A DNA stretch of 64,000 bases. Origin: Tardiphaga robiniae (lineage in GTDB: Bacteria; Pseudomonadota; Alphaproteobacteria; Rhizobiales; Xanthobacteraceae). How positions within the stretch are numbered: the first letter of the stretch is position 1; every line of letters starts with the position of its first letter. Both the position numbers and the translations under genes were made by a program. The stretch spans positions 186,001 to 250,000 of the forward strand of contig NZ_JABMCJ010000085.1 in assembly GCF_013359755.1 (NCBI RefSeq), in the 5' to 3' direction. The notes under the pieces are model-generated. The model ran no database searches. It was not told where the DNA came from and saw only the letters and a list, made by a program, of their open reading frames with translations. Positions 45,976-55,804 of the stretch are shown here, one piece after another.

Positions 45976-48666
45976 TCAGCTTTCTGCTGCAGGGGCCGCC
46001 GCGGGTGACTGTGCGCGTCTCGAGAACAGGATGCGCTGATACAGCCAGCCAATAGCCACCAGCACGAGGCCGAGGCACATGAAGGACAGTGCGCGGTAGA
46101 CGCCCGTCAGCGACGACATATCGACCAGGAACGCCTTGAGGATCGTCAATGCGATGACCACGGCGGAGGCGAGCCGCGCGCGCTGCGAGTTGAACAGGAT
46201 GCCGATGCCGAGCAGCACGACGCCAAAGCCCAGCCACGCGATCGACAGCGTATATTGCTCGGCATCGGTGATCGAGGCGTTGTAGAAAATCGGACCGTGA
46301 TAGATGCGGCGGATTTCTAGTGTCACATACATCAGGGCTAGCACAAGCGCACCACCGGCGATGGTGTTGCCATAAGCCGGCTTGCGACGGCCGGCGACGG
46401 CGTAGGACAGCAGCAGAGCGAGCACCGCGGGCAGGGCATAGCCGAGCAGCAGCAGGTTGAAGATCACGCCGCCGACATCGATGCGCCAGATGCCGGGATT
46501 GGTGAGGAACAGTAACCCGCCGAGACTTGCGACGCCGGCGAACAGCGTCAGCAATCCGGCACTGACGCTGTGCACGATGCTGCGGCTCCGTTCCCACAGG
46601 CGTTCCAACCCGATTGCCATGGCCAGCGCGACGCAGACCTGCAGCGCGACTTCGGTGAGGCTCGAGGAGGACCGATAGACATCGCCGCCGTTTACGAAGT
46701 GGCGGATCTCCATGAAGGCCAGCAGCACCGTGAACAGGATGGCAGCGGATTCCACCATGCGCAGCGGCGCATCGTCGCCGCGCCGGCGCATCAGGATGCT
46801 GGCGGCCCAGAACGATGCGGCGGGCACGCCGTAGCCCCACAGCAGCCAGTTGAAGATCGGCGTGGTGCCGACGAGATCGCCGACAACGCGGGGTTCCCAG
46901 CCCATCCGGGCGACGACAATGCCGGCGAGGATGGCTGCGAGCCAGCGCAGGAACGGGATCGGCCGTTGCATGGAGATCCAGGCGGTGCCCAGCGCCATCA
47001 GCGACAGCGCGATGGTGAGCCAGCCTTTCTCCAGTGCAAAGGTCAGCCCCAGCGCCAGCGCGCCGAGCGTCCCGGTGGCGAACAGCGCGGTGGAGATCGT
47101 GAGACCCGGACGTGGCTCGCGCTTGCCGAGCAGTTCGGTGGCGGCCGCGAAGGCTGCGCCGATGATGATGGCGAGAATGGCGAAGGGGATCGAGCGATCG
47201 AGATGCGCGATGCGGGCATAGAGCGCGATCAGCAGCGCCAGCGGCGTGAATACCGCGGCGCCCGACCAGATCACCGGAATAACGGCGCTAACGGATCGGC
47301 CCTGTGCGAGGAAGCCGAGCACGCCGAAGCCGAGAGCGAAAACCGCCGCGGAGGCGAGATGCAACGACACCGAGCTTTCCACCGGGCTGGCGCCGATGCC
47401 CGCCAGTGGCCCGCCGGGCAGCACCAGCATGTCCAAATTGCCCTGGATGGCCCACTCCAGGAAGACCACGGCGACGAAGCCTGCGGCTATGGCAACCGCC
47501 GCGGTGGCCGCTTGTGCGTACCATGCGACGAACAGCGTGCCAGCGACGATCAGCGCGAAGGTCACCATGGCGATGTCGGCATGGAAGCTGGAGAGCACCA
47601 CCAGCGTCGCGCTGAGCAGGCTTGCACTGAGCGCGCCCGACGAGATGCCTTCGATGCGGCCTTCTTCGGCCGGCGGACCATACAGGAAGCCGCAGACGAC
47701 CAGCAGTGAGGCCAAGATGAAGCCGGCCAGGACATGGAACGCATGGGGCGCGAGTGCCGGTGTGCCGGCGTCGAGGCCCGGCAGGGTCCACAGCGTCGCG
47801 AAGACGATGGTGGTCAGCGCCAACCAGCGCCACAGCCGGATACGCGCGAGGCTGAAGGCAGCCGCCATGACGATGGCGAGATAGATATACAGCGCCCAGT
47901 AGTCCGGCTTGCCGGACGACACCAAAACCGGCGTGACGAAGGCTGCGGCAATGCCGAGGCCCGCGAGCGCCGGGCCGTGCAGCAATGCCGCGGCCATGGT
48001 GCACATGGCGACGATGCCGAGCAGGGCGAAGGCTGTGCCGGGGACGAGGAAGTTATACAGCGCATAGGCCGCATAGACTGTCGCAAAGGCGACGGCGGTG
48101 CCGGCCGCTGTGAGGATCGCCGGAATATTGGCGATGGGCAGCGGTGCGATTGCCGAGAGGCTTTCCTTGCGGCGGGCGAATTCGCCGACGGCGAGCAATG
48201 CCAGGGCGAACAGGCCGCCGAGCAGCACGCGCACTTCGGGGCCGAGCAGGCCGGCCTCGATGGAATAGCGCACCATGAAGAAGCCGCCGAGTGCCAGCGT
48301 GAGGCCGCCGACCCAGACCACCCAGCGCGTGCCGATGCGTTCCTCGAAGCCGGGGCCAGCCGTAGGGGCTTCCACAGGCGCGGCGGGTTCGGGCGCAGTG
48401 TGAGCAGGGACATCCGGCTGGATCGGGGGGGCGGCCTCGCGGATTGCCTCGGTCGATGTCTCTGAGAGCGCAGGCGCGGATGCAATGTCCGGTGCGGTCG
48501 CTGTGAGGTCCGGTGTTGCTGCGGCAGTCGTGGTCGCCACACGCGGTGTCGCCTCATAGGCGTCGAGTCGGGCGCGCAGCACCTTCACCTCATTGCGCGC
48601 CTTACGCGCGAAGATGAAGGCAACGATAGCAATCACCAGCGTGACGAAACCGAAATCATCGAACAT
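45976..48666 (-). CDS. DUF2339 multi-spanning membrane protein
   Basis: An 896-residue protein with an N-terminal anchor (about residues 1-20), a short coiled stretch (KARNEVKVLRARLDAYE), a Pro/Ala-rich linker (about 45-105), then the family signature FEERIGTRWVVWVGGLTLALGG (about 107-128). At least twenty hydrophobic helices follow to the end. DUF2339 proteins are large and of unknown function, perhaps envelope-related. It is a single gene upstream of the monooxygenase, same strand, 143-base gap. Confidence 0.88.
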   Translation of the reverse strand: MFDDFGFVTLVIAIVAFIFARKARNEVKVLRARLDAYEATPRVATTTAAATPDLTATAPDIASAPALSETSTEAIREAAPPIQPDVPAHTAPEPAAPVEAPTAGPGFEERIGTRWVVWVGGLTLALGGFFMVRYSIEAGLLGPEVRVLLGGLFALALLAVGEFARRKESLSAIAPLPIANIPAILTAAGTAVAFATVYAAYALYNFLVPGTAFALLGIVAMCTMAAALLHGPALAGLGIAAAFVTPVLVSSGKPDYWALYIYLAIVMAAAFSLARIRLWRWLALTTIVFATLWTLPGLDAGTPALAPHAFHVLAGFILASLLVVCGFLYGPPAEEGRIEGISSGALSASLLSATLVVLSSFHADIAMVTFALIVAGTLFVAWYAQAATAAVAIAAGFVAVVFLEWAIQGNLDMLVLPGGPLAGIGASPVESSVSLHLASAAVFALGFGVLGFLAQGRSVSAVIPVIWSGAAVFTPLALLIALYARIAHLDRSIPFAILAIIIGAAFAAATELLGKREPRPGLTISTALFATGTLGALALGLTFALEKGWLTIALSLMALGTAWISMQRPIPFLRWLAAILAGIVVARMGWEPRVVGDLVGTTPIFNWLLWGYGVPAASFWAASILMRRRGDDAPLRMVESAAILFTVLLAFMEIRHFVNGGDVYRSSSSLTEVALQVCVALAMAIGLERLWERSRSIVHSVSAGLLTLFAGVASLGGLLFLTNPGIWRIDVGGVIFNLLLLGYALPAVLALLLSYAVAGRRKPAYGNTIAGGALVLALMYVTLEIRRIYHGPIFYNASITDAEQYTLSIAWLGFGVVLLGIGILFNSQRARLASAVVIALTILKAFLVDMSSLTGVYRALSFMCLGLVLVAIGWLYQRILFSRRAQSPAAAPAAES

Positions 48667-48803
48667 CGACTATCAAACCTTCAGAGAGCAGGACGCGCGC
48701 CAATCATGCCCCGGAACGACGTCCGGGGACATGGCAACTCTATGTGTTGTCGTGGAGAACTTTAGTTCACGCGATCCGTGTATTTGGCGTGCAATTGCTG
48801 GAA

Positions 48804-49310
48804 TTAATCCAGATCGAGGCGAAACGGCTTGCCGATCACGGTCAGATTGCCGGGGCCCATCTCGTCGAGCGCGCGGACCATACGGCCGCCGCGGCCCAGC
48901 GCCTTGTCGGCGAGAGTCACGAGCAGGCGGTTGGGGGAGGCGATCGGCGAGGCGGCGCGGATTCGCAGCGCGATGTCGCGCTCGTCGCGGTCCGGATTGA
49001 GCATGCAGGCGGCGGCAAAGGCGCTGGCGGTGGAACGCGAGATGCCGGCATAGCAATGGATCACCAGCGGCGAGGCGCGATCCCAGCCGCGGACGAAGTC
49101 CAGCACCTGCGTGATGTGACCTTCGTTGGGCGCGACAAAGCCGTCCATCGCCTCGGTGATGTCGTCGACCTGCACCCTGAGATGATTGGCCTCGCTGATC
49201 GACGGCGGCCGCTGCACCTGCGCGACATTGGCCATGATGGTGAGCACGTGGCTCGCGGCCGTGTCCTTCACGGTGGGATGCAGATCGGCGAGCGAGCAGA
49301 CGTGGATCAT
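48804..49310 (-). CDS. Tyrosine/dual-specificity phosphatase-like protein
   Basis: A 168-residue protein with the Cys-phosphatase P-loop HCYAGISR (HCx5R, about residues 86-93) after a strand LVIHC, and an acidic loop before it. Its size matches small alphaproteobacterial tyrosine phosphatase homologues. It would hydrolyse phosphotyrosine or another phospho-monoester in the cytoplasm. It is the last gene in the ygfZ-tag-HD cluster; a short palindromic repeat precedes it. Confidence 0.85.
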   Translation of the reverse strand: MIHVCSLADLHPTVKDTAASHVLTIMANVAQVQRPPSISEANHLRVQVDDITEAMDGFVAPNEGHITQVLDFVRGWDRASPLVIHCYAGISRSTASAFAAACMLNPDRDERDIALRIRAASPIASPNRLLVTLADKALGRGGRMVRALDEMGPGNLTVIGKPFRLDLD

Positions 49311-49351
49311 CGGGGAACCTTTTGTTGAGCGTCGTTATAACGCTCCGTTCT

Positions 49352-49379
49352 CTCCACGTCATGCCCGGGCATGACGGAG
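49352..49379. repeat. Shortened palindromic repeat
   Basis: CTCCACGTC, the palindrome ATGCCCGGGCAT and GACGGAG. The flanks match those of the longer repeat at 31190-31287, but the interior is reduced to one compact palindrome. Confidence 0.7.
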
Positions 49380-49385
49380 TTTAAA

Positions 49386-50012
49386 TTACGCCAGGAGCGC
49401 CTCAAACCTTGCCAGAAACCGCTTCTCAGCCTTCCCCGCCGACCACGGCGTCAGGTAATCTTCCACCATAGCTTCCGAGAGGCCGGGATCCTTGCCGAAC
49501 AGACGCTTTGCCTCGGCCTCCTTGAATCCCGCAAGCCGGGTCGCTTCCAGATAGGCGGCGCCCATATCGGCGGCCTTGATCTGTTTGGTGATCCCGGGCT
49601 CCAGCGCCGGCGGCAGGCCGAAGCGGATGTGGATGGCGCCGAGCAGGCGATTCTCGATCACCTTGTAATCGCCGCCGATCACCGCCTTGAACGGCGAGAT
49701 CATGTCGCCGATGACATATTCCGGCGCGTCATGCAGCAGGGCTGCGAGCCGCACGCGCTCGTCGGCGCGCGGCATCTGCTCGCGCAATACGGCTTCCACG
49801 AGAAGCGTGTGCTGTGCCACCGAGAAAATATGCGCGCCGTGGGTCTGCCCGTTCCAGCGCGCGACGCGCGCGAGCCCGTGGGCAATATCGGCAATTTCGA
49901 TATCCAGCGGCGAGGGATCGAGCAGATCAAGCCGCCGGCCCGACAGCATGCGTTGCCAGGCGCGTGTGGCGACGTCGCGGGAAAATCTTTGGTCGAATTT
50001 CGATTTGGTCAT
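49386..50012 (-). CDS. HD-domain phosphohydrolase (YfbR-like)
   Basis: A 208-residue protein with the metal-dependent HD pattern: His in FSVAQHTLLVEAV, HD in ALLHDAPEYVIGDMISPFK (about residues 93-111), and a distal Asp. YfbR-type enzymes hydrolyse deoxyribonucleoside 5'-monophosphates. It lies 27 bases after tag in the same operon, so a role in nucleotide or repair metabolism is plausible but inferred. Confidence 0.82.
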   Translation of the reverse strand: MTKSKFDQRFSRDVATRAWQRMLSGRRLDLLDPSPLDIEIADIAHGLARVARWNGQTHGAHIFSVAQHTLLVEAVLREQMPRADERVRLAALLHDAPEYVIGDMISPFKAVIGGDYKVIENRLLGAIHIRFGLPPALEPGITKQIKAADMGAAYLEATRLAGFKEAEAKRLFGKDPGLSEAMVEDYLTPWSAGKAEKRFLARFEALLA

Positions 50013-50039
50013 CGGTTTTTGGTCTTGAGTTTCTTGCTG

Positions 50040-50666
50040 CTACTTCGCCTTGAGGCGCGGCTTGCGCTTCAGGCCCATGCAGGCCTCGTGGCAAAAGCAG
50101 GTCACGAGATGATCGTTGACCATGCCTGTGGCCTCCATAAAGGCATAGACGATGGTCGGGCCGACGAATTTGAAGCCGCGCCCCTGCAGGTCTTTCGAGA
50201 TCTTGGTCGATAGCGGTGTCGAGGCAGGCACGCTGCCATGGGTCTTGAAATTGTTGACCAGCGGTTTGCCATCGACGAAGTCCCACAGATATTTCGAGAA
50301 GCCGGCGCCTTCTTCCATGATTTTCAGATAGCCTTTGGCGCTGAGGATCGCGCCTTCTATCTTGGCGCGGTTGCGCACGATGCCGGCATCATTCATCAGC
50401 GCGTGAACTTTCTTCTCGCTGTAGCGCGCGATCTTCTCCGGCTGGAAATCATCGAATGCTTTGCGGAAATTGTCGCGCTTGCGCAGGATGGTGATCCAGG
50501 AGAGGCCGGCCTGGAAGCCATCGAGGATCAGCTTTTCATAGAGCGCGCGGTCGTCATATTCCGGGACGCCCCATTCGGTGTCGTGATAGGCGACATAGAA
50601 TGGATCTTCACCCGGCCACGGGCAGCGCGTCTTGCCGTCGGCATGCGCGATCGCGGGTTTGCTCAT
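50040..50666 (-). CDS. tag: DNA-3-methyladenine glycosylase I
   Basis: A 208-residue base-excision repair enzyme. Start at MSKPAIAHADG; the longer frame reads into ygfZ. Conserved points: RCPWPGEDPFYVAYHDTEWG (first zinc Cys and active-site Glu/Trp, about residues 14-33), GFQAGLSWITILRKR, and the C-terminal zinc ligands in HLVTCFCHE. It removes 3-methyladenine from alkylated DNA. It lies 13 bases after ygfZ in one operon. Confidence 0.95.
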   Translation of the reverse strand: MSKPAIAHADGKTRCPWPGEDPFYVAYHDTEWGVPEYDDRALYEKLILDGFQAGLSWITILRKRDNFRKAFDDFQPEKIARYSEKKVHALMNDAGIVRNRAKIEGAILSAKGYLKIMEEGAGFSKYLWDFVDGKPLVNNFKTHGSVPASTPLSTKISKDLQGRGFKFVGPTIVYAFMEATGMVNDHLVTCFCHEACMGLKRKPRLKAK

Positions 50667-50679
50667 GCCGAAATCTTTT

Positions 50680-51564
50680 TCATGCGGGGGTCTTCTTCGT
50701 GGCCAGTGCGCGCACCGTAGCGGCGTCGGCCAGATGAATGGCGATGTCGCCAGCCAGGAAAGCGGCATCGGCATCGAGCGCATCACTGGCGCGGTCGGTG
50801 CGGATCATGGCGAGGCCACGGCCATCGGCAGACGAACCCATGGTGCCGATCGGCTTGTCCGCGGCGCGGATTTCGGTGCCGGCGGCCGGCGCCGCGCCAT
50901 CCAGCGTGACGCCGACGATGCGCGTGCGGGCGGTGCCGCGATGCTGCATGCGGGAGACGACCTCCTGGCCGATGTAACATCCCTTGTCGAAATCGACGCC
51001 GGCGAGCTTGTCCATATTGGCTTCGTGCGGGAACGCATCGCCATAGGCGAAATCAGCTCCGCCGCGTGGCACGCCGAGCCTGATGCGGTGCGCTTCATAG
51101 GCTGATGCATCGACCAGTTCGGCACCGACCAGCGCGGCCGTCTTCGGGACGAGATCGGGCGGCACGAGGATGCGATAGCCAAGCTCCGCATTGCGCGGAT
51201 CGGCGAAGGTCAGGTCTGGCTTCATGCCGGGCTCGCCATCCCACACCGCAAGCACGCCGAGCGCGTCGGAGAGATTCTCTACCGTCACCTTGGCGCGCAG
51301 CTTGTAGAAGCCGAGCTTGGTGGCCAGCGGTTGTGCCAGTTCGCGCGGGCAGTCGATCAGGAGCCCACCGCCATGGCCGGCCGGTGCTTCGGTGATGAGG
51401 AAGTCGGCGATGATCTTGCCCTGCGGCGTCAGCAGCGCGCCGAACCGGGCGATGCCAGGCGCCACCACCTCGATCTCGGAAGTCACGAGGTTGTTGAGGA
51501 AACCGCGGGCGTCGTCGCCGGCGATTTTCACCACACCCCGATCGGGGAGAAACGCTGCTTTCAT
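50680..51564 (-). CDS. ygfZ: Folate-binding protein YgfZ (iron-sulfur cluster maintenance)
   Basis: A 294-residue GcvT-like protein. Start at [19 protein letters not shown]; the frame upstream reads through the divergent pyrC promoter. [10 protein letters not shown] near the N terminus and the diagnostic motif [17 protein letters not shown] (about residues 207-223), with the essential Cys, mark YgfZ/IBA57. It uses tetrahydrofolate to support synthesis or repair of Fe-S clusters. First gene of the ygfZ-tag-HD-phosphatase operon; divergent from the dihydroorotase. Confidence 0.93.
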   Translation of the reverse strand: MKAAFLPDRGVVKIAGDDARGFLNNLVTSEIEVVAPGIARFGALLTPQGKIIADFLITEAPAGHGGGLLIDCPRELAQPLATKLGFYKLRAKVTVENLSDALGVLAVWDGEPGMKPDLTFADPRNAELGYRILVPPDLVPKTAALVGAELVDASAYEAHRIRLGVPRGGADFAYGDAFPHEANMDKLAGVDFDKGCYIGQEVVSRMQHRGTARTRIVGVTLDGAAPAAGTEIRAADKPIGTMGSSADGRGLAMIRTDRASDALDADAAFLAGDIAIHLADAATVRALATKKTPA

Positions 51565-51714
51565 TGGGAAAATCTCGAAAAATCCAATAAACGAGCCAGG
51601 AACCGAGGGTGAATCACGGCTGGCGGATATGACAGCTAAAGTTAAGCCGCTAAGATGCCGACAACAAGGCCCGCGCTCATCCTGCGCGCCATTCACAGGC
51701 TGTGACGAGACCAG

Positions 51715-53049
51715 ATGACCCAGACATTCGATACGATTTTGAAGAACGGCACCGTCGTCAATCAGGACGGCGAGGGTGTGCGCGATATCGGCATTCGCAA
51801 TGGCCGAATCGCGGCCATCGGATCGCTCGGTGCGGCCTCGGCCGCTGAAGTGATCGACTGCAAGGGGCTGCACATCCTGCCGGGTGTGATCGATACCCAG
51901 GTGCATTTCCGCGAGCCGGGCCTCGAACAGAAGGAAGACCTGGAGACCGGATCACGCAGCGCCGTGATGGGCGGCGTCACCGGCGTGTTCGAAATGCCGA
52001 ATACCAATCCGCTGACCATCGACGAGGCGACCTTCACCGACAAGGTGAAGCGGGGTCATCATCGCATGCATTGCGATTACGCCTTCTTCATCGGAGGCAC
52101 CCGCGAGAACGTGCAGGACCTGGCGGAGCTCGAACGCGCGCCCGGCTGCGCCGGCGTGAAAGTATTCATTGGCTCATCGACCGGTGCACTGCTGGTCGAG
52201 GATGACGACAGCCTGCGCCGCATCTTCCAGGTCATCAAGCGCCGCGCCGCCTTCCATGCCGAGGACGAATATCGCCTCAATGAGCGCAAGAACCTGCGCA
52301 TCGAAGGCGACACCCGTTCGCATCCGGTGTGGCGCGACGAGACTGCGGCGCTGATGGCGACGCAGCGGCTGGTCAACCTTGCGCGCGAGACCGGCAAGCG
52401 CATTCATGTTCTGCATATCTCGACGAAAGAAGAGATCGACTATTTGCGCGACCACAAGGACGTCGCGTCTTGCGAAGCGACGCCGCATCATCTGACCATG
52501 GCGGCGCCGGAATGCTATGAGCGCCTCGGCACGCTGGCGCAGATGAACCCGCCGGTGCGCGATGCCAGCCATCGCGACGGCATCTGGAATGGCATCAGTC
52601 AGGGCATCATCGATGTGCTCGGTTCTGATCACGCGCCGCACACGCTTGAGGAAAAGAAGAAAGTCTATCCGGCGTCGCCCTCGGGAATGACCGGCGTGCA
52701 GACGCTGGTGCCGATCATGCTGGATCACGTCAATGCCGGCCGCTTGTCGCTGGCGCGCTTCGTCGATCTGTCGAGCGCCGGTCCGGCACGGCTGTACAAC
52801 ATCGCCATGAAAGGCCGCATCGCGGCGGGCTATGATGCCGACTTCACCATCGTGGATCTCAAGCGCACCGAGACCATCACCAATGACTGGGTAGCCTCGA
52901 AAGCCGGCTGGACGCCCTATGACGGTGTGAAGGTCACCGGCTGGCCCGTCGGCACCTTCGTGCGCGGCCGCCGCGTGATGTGGCAGGGCGAGCTGGTCAC
53001 GCCGTCGCAGGGCGAGACGGTGAAATTCCTGGAAACGCTGAAGGCTTGA
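51715..53049 (+). CDS. pyrC: Dihydroorotase (class I type)
   Basis: A 444-residue zinc amidohydrolase. The metal motif [20 protein letters not shown] (about residues 60-79), the carbamylated-Lys region [21 protein letters not shown] and [12 protein letters not shown] are present. It interconverts N-carbamoyl-aspartate and dihydroorotate in pyrimidine synthesis. No pyrB partner is adjacent, so a close relative such as a non-pyrimidine amidohydrolase cannot be excluded. A small hairpin follows. Confidence 0.88.
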   Translation: MTQTFDTILKNGTVVNQDGEGVRDIGIRNGRIAAIGSLGAASAAEVIDCKGLHILPGVIDTQVHFREPGLEQKEDLETGSRSAVMGGVTGVFEMPNTNPLTIDEATFTDKVKRGHHRMHCDYAFFIGGTRENVQDLAELERAPGCAGVKVFIGSSTGALLVEDDDSLRRIFQVIKRRAAFHAEDEYRLNERKNLRIEGDTRSHPVWRDETAALMATQRLVNLARETGKRIHVLHISTKEEIDYLRDHKDVASCEATPHHLTMAAPECYERLGTLAQMNPPVRDASHRDGIWNGISQGIIDVLGSDHAPHTLEEKKKVYPASPSGMTGVQTLVPIMLDHVNAGRLSLARFVDLSSAGPARLYNIAMKGRIAAGYDADFTIVDLKRTETITNDWVASKAGWTPYDGVKVTGWPVGTFVRGRRVMWQGELVTPSQGETVKFLETLKA

Positions 53050-53056
53050 ACTCTTC

Positions 53057-53079
53057 ACCCTCCCCCTTCAGGGGAGGGT
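53057..53079. terminator. Hairpin between pyrC and the convergent small gene
   Basis: A perfect 9-bp stem ACCCTCCCC/GGGGAGGGT with a 5-base loop 7 bases after the pyrC stop. There is no T run; it may be a degenerate repeat acting as a transcription end or mRNA cap. Confidence 0.5.
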
Positions 53080-53087
53080 AAGAAATC

Positions 53088-53354
53088 TTACTGCCGTGCC
53101 AGTGTCAGCGAGAACTCGCCATTGCGCACGCGGCCCGGAAGACCCTCGACAAACTTCGCTACGGCGTCTTCGCCATAGGTGCCGACGAGCTCGGCAAAGG
53201 CCGCGAACAGGCTGGCCTGCGCGAGGCAATCGCCATCGACGCCGTCATGCCGTGCTTCCGCCCAGGCTTCGTTGAGATAGCTCAGCGCGGCCTGCTTCTG
53301 TTCCTGATCCGGTAGCGGATCGCGGGCGGGGCGGTACGACAATGATTCGCTCAT
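53088..53354 (-). CDS. Small hypothetical protein
   Basis: An 88-residue soluble protein I do not recognise. Start at MSESLSYRPARD, with GGGA upstream; a longer start 33 bases earlier is possible. The middle (QKQAALSYLNEAWAEARHDGVDGDCLAQASLFAAFAELVGTYGE-type sequence) is helical and rich in Ala/Glu, with a final beta-like stretch GRVRNGEFSLTLAR. Codon use fits a real gene, and it has its own promoter-length gap upstream. Confidence 0.65.
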   Translation of the reverse strand: MSESLSYRPARDPLPDQEQKQAALSYLNEAWAEARHDGVDGDCLAQASLFAAFAELVGTYGEDAVAKFVEGLPGRVRNGEFSLTLARQ

Positions 53355-53540
53355 GAAATTCCCAAAACGGTCTTCGGCGCTCATCAAAGCGAAGCGCGCC
53401 TCGCAAGTTCGAATCGAGATTTACCACGCGGAGCAGGTTCCGCGAGCGACATCTTTAAGAAAGGTTAACGACAGTGACTCACATTGTCCGACATTATGTT
53501 AACAGCGGGAACCGGCCATCTTGACCGGTTGAGGAAGCCT

Positions 53541-54827
53541 ATGGACGCAAACAGTTTTTCGTCTTTCGCGAGTCCCGGCGACGCTGCGCGCGCAGCAGAG
53601 TTGCGCCGCGTCAAGGCGATCGCGGCGCTGGTGCTGGCGAGCTGTCTGGTGGTGTTCATAACGGCAAAAATCCTGCTGCCGATTCATCCCGCGTTCGGAT
53701 TCGTTGCGGCCTTCGCGGAAGCGGCGACCATTGGCGGATTGGCGGACTGGTACGCCGTTGTCGCGCTGTTCCGTCGGCCGCTGGGTCTGCCGATTCCGCA
53801 CACCGCGATCATCCAGGCGAATCAAAATCGCATCGCCGACAAGCTGGGTGAATTCATCGAGGTGCATTTCCTCGAAGCCGGGCCGGTCGAGGCCAAATTA
53901 CGTGAGGTGGATTTTGCGAGTTTCGTTGCAGACTGGCTGAGCGACAAAAAGCGTAGCGCGGATCTCGCGCGTTTCTTGCTGCGGCTGTTGCCGGAGGCGA
54001 TGTCGGCGACGGAAACGTCTGGTCTCAAAACCTTCATCACGCGCCGCGTGATGACCCAGCTGCAGTCGGTTGATCTCGCGCCCATCGCTGCCGGCACCAT
54101 GCGCGGCTTCATCAGGGATGGTCGCCATCAGGGCCTGCTCGATAACCTGCTCGGCGCCATGCATGGCGCGCTGACCGAGCCGGACACGCTGGCTGTCATC
54201 AAGAACAAGATTCGCGACGAGCTGCCGACGTTGCTCAAACTCTATCGCGCCGATGCGTTCCTGCTGAAGCGCATCGTCGCGTCGGCCACGACCTTCTTTG
54301 ACGATGTACGCAAGGATCCAGCGCATCCGTTCCGTGGTGAGTTCGACCGCATGCTGCTCTCCTTCGTCGATCGGCTGGAGACCGAGCCCGGCTTCACCGG
54401 CCGCATCGATGGGTTGAAGCGCGATCTGCTGGCGCGCCCTGAGCTTGCCGAACTTGGGCGTAATCTCTGGAACAATGCGCGCAGCTTCATCGAGCGCAGT
54501 GCATCAGGTGAAAGCAATGTACTGGCACATCATCTCGCCAATGTATTCGTCGAGGCCGGTGCAGCGCTGCGCGCAGATGCCGAGATGCGCGGCGAGATCA
54601 ACCAGGGCATCGTCGTGGTGCTGCGCACGTTCATCGCCGATCAGAAAAGCGGCGTGTCGAGTTTTATCGCCGATCAGGTGAAGGGCTGGGACATGCAGCA
54701 GCTGATCGGTGTCGTCGAAGTCAATATAGGCCGCGATCTGCAATATATCCGCTTCAACGGTTCGCTGATCGGCGGGCTCGCCGGGCTGGCGCTCTACACG
54801 ATCGAATATCTGTTGCGACTGCTGTGA
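53541..54827 (+). CDS. DUF445 membrane-anchored protein
   Basis: A 428-residue protein. Start at MDANSFSSF, with GAGGAAG 5-10 bases upstream. A first helix covers about residues 30-50 (IAALVLASCLVVFITAKILL). Then comes the DUF445/YjiN signature FVAAFAEAATIGGLADWYAVVALFRRPLGLPIPHTAII. A long alpha-helical region of about 300 residues follows and a last helix ends the chain (GGLAGLALYTIEYLL). YjiN-type proteins are inner-membrane proteins of unknown role. Single gene. Confidence 0.9.
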   Translation: MDANSFSSFASPGDAARAAELRRVKAIAALVLASCLVVFITAKILLPIHPAFGFVAAFAEAATIGGLADWYAVVALFRRPLGLPIPHTAIIQANQNRIADKLGEFIEVHFLEAGPVEAKLREVDFASFVADWLSDKKRSADLARFLLRLLPEAMSATETSGLKTFITRRVMTQLQSVDLAPIAAGTMRGFIRDGRHQGLLDNLLGAMHGALTEPDTLAVIKNKIRDELPTLLKLYRADAFLLKRIVASATTFFDDVRKDPAHPFRGEFDRMLLSFVDRLETEPGFTGRIDGLKRDLLARPELAELGRNLWNNARSFIERSASGESNVLAHHLANVFVEAGAALRADAEMRGEINQGIVVVLRTFIADQKSGVSSFIADQVKGWDMQQLIGVVEVNIGRDLQYIRFNGSLIGGLAGLALYTIEYLLRLL

Positions 54828-55014
54828 GAGCAGTTCCGCATTGCGGAAGTGAGGCGCCGGAGGGGGGTATCGGGATGCGCTTGAACTGCCACAAACCCGA
54901 CCTTAACTTGAGTAAACTGATAGTTGCTTCGGTGCGTTGTGTGATTCCCTCCCTGTGAGGCTGCTTTCAAATCCATCGATATGACCGGCCAACGCGCCGG
55001 CGAGAGGAAATCAG

Positions 55015-55785
55015 ATGTCGGCTACGGCCCAGGCGCAGCGTCCCCCATCGAAAACCCTGATGTTTCTTGAAGGCCGTGCGGTTCACGAATTCGGCGCCTT
55101 TCTCGGCGTGCTGCCGCTGTTGAATCTCGCGCCGCGTGGCGATGGTCATCCGGTACTGGTACTGCCGGGCCTTGTGGCTTCGGATGTTTCGACAGGTCCG
55201 CTCCGCACGTTCCTCAAGGGCCGCGGCTATGCCGTCAGCGGCTGGAAGCAGGGCCGCAATCTCGGCCTGCGTGACGGCGTGCAGGGCAGCATGGTCGAAT
55301 TGCTGAAAGAGATGAACGAGAACCACGGCCGCAAGGTGAGTCTGGTCGGCTGGAGTCTCGGCGGCCTTTACGCACGCCAGCTTGCCAAGATGATGCCGGA
55401 CCGCGTCCGCTCGGTGATCACGCTGGGTAGCCCGTTTGCCGGCCATCCGAAATCCACCAATGCCTGGCGTGTCTATGAATTCGCCAGCGGCAAACGCGCC
55501 GACGACACCGACGACGATTTCGGTGGTTCGCTTGCCGATACGCCGCCGGTCCCGACCACCGCGATCTACAGCCGCACCGACGGTGTCTGTGCCTGGCAGG
55601 GCTGCATGGAGAAGTCATCGGCGATGTCCGAGAGCATCGAGGTCGAGAGCAGCCATTGCGGGATGGGGCATCACCCCGCTGTCGTCTATGCAGTGGCGGA
55701 GCGTCTCGCGCAGAAGGAAGGCGCGTGGGCGCCGTTCGATCGCTCGGGCTGGCGCAGCCTAGTCTATCCGGACCCTAGCAGGTAA
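55015..55785 (+). CDS. Alpha/beta hydrolase
   Basis: A 256-residue hydrolase. The nucleophile elbow GWSLGG (about residues 117-122) and the late His in SSHCGMGHHPAVVYAV are visible; LVLPGLVASDVSTGPLR is the oxyanion-side loop. It resembles lipase-like or PGAP1-like esterases of this group. There is no signal peptide. The substrate is unknown. It is convergent with the hydrolase-OsmC gene. Confidence 0.82.
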   Translation: MSATAQAQRPPSKTLMFLEGRAVHEFGAFLGVLPLLNLAPRGDGHPVLVLPGLVASDVSTGPLRTFLKGRGYAVSGWKQGRNLGLRDGVQGSMVELLKEMNENHGRKVSLVGWSLGGLYARQLAKMMPDRVRSVITLGSPFAGHPKSTNAWRVYEFASGKRADDTDDDFGGSLADTPPVPTTAIYSRTDGVCAWQGCMEKSSAMSESIEVESSHCGMGHHPAVVYAVAERLAQKEGAWAPFDRSGWRSLVYPDPSR

Positions 55786-55804
55786 AGGCGCGTCAGCGAC
55801 ACGC

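Noticed and set aside
53466-53485. Possible CtrA box (TTAA ... TTAAC) before the DUF445 gene, near 53455-53470.
   Set aside because: The spacing between the TTAA halves is 6 bases, not the 7 needed by CtrA.
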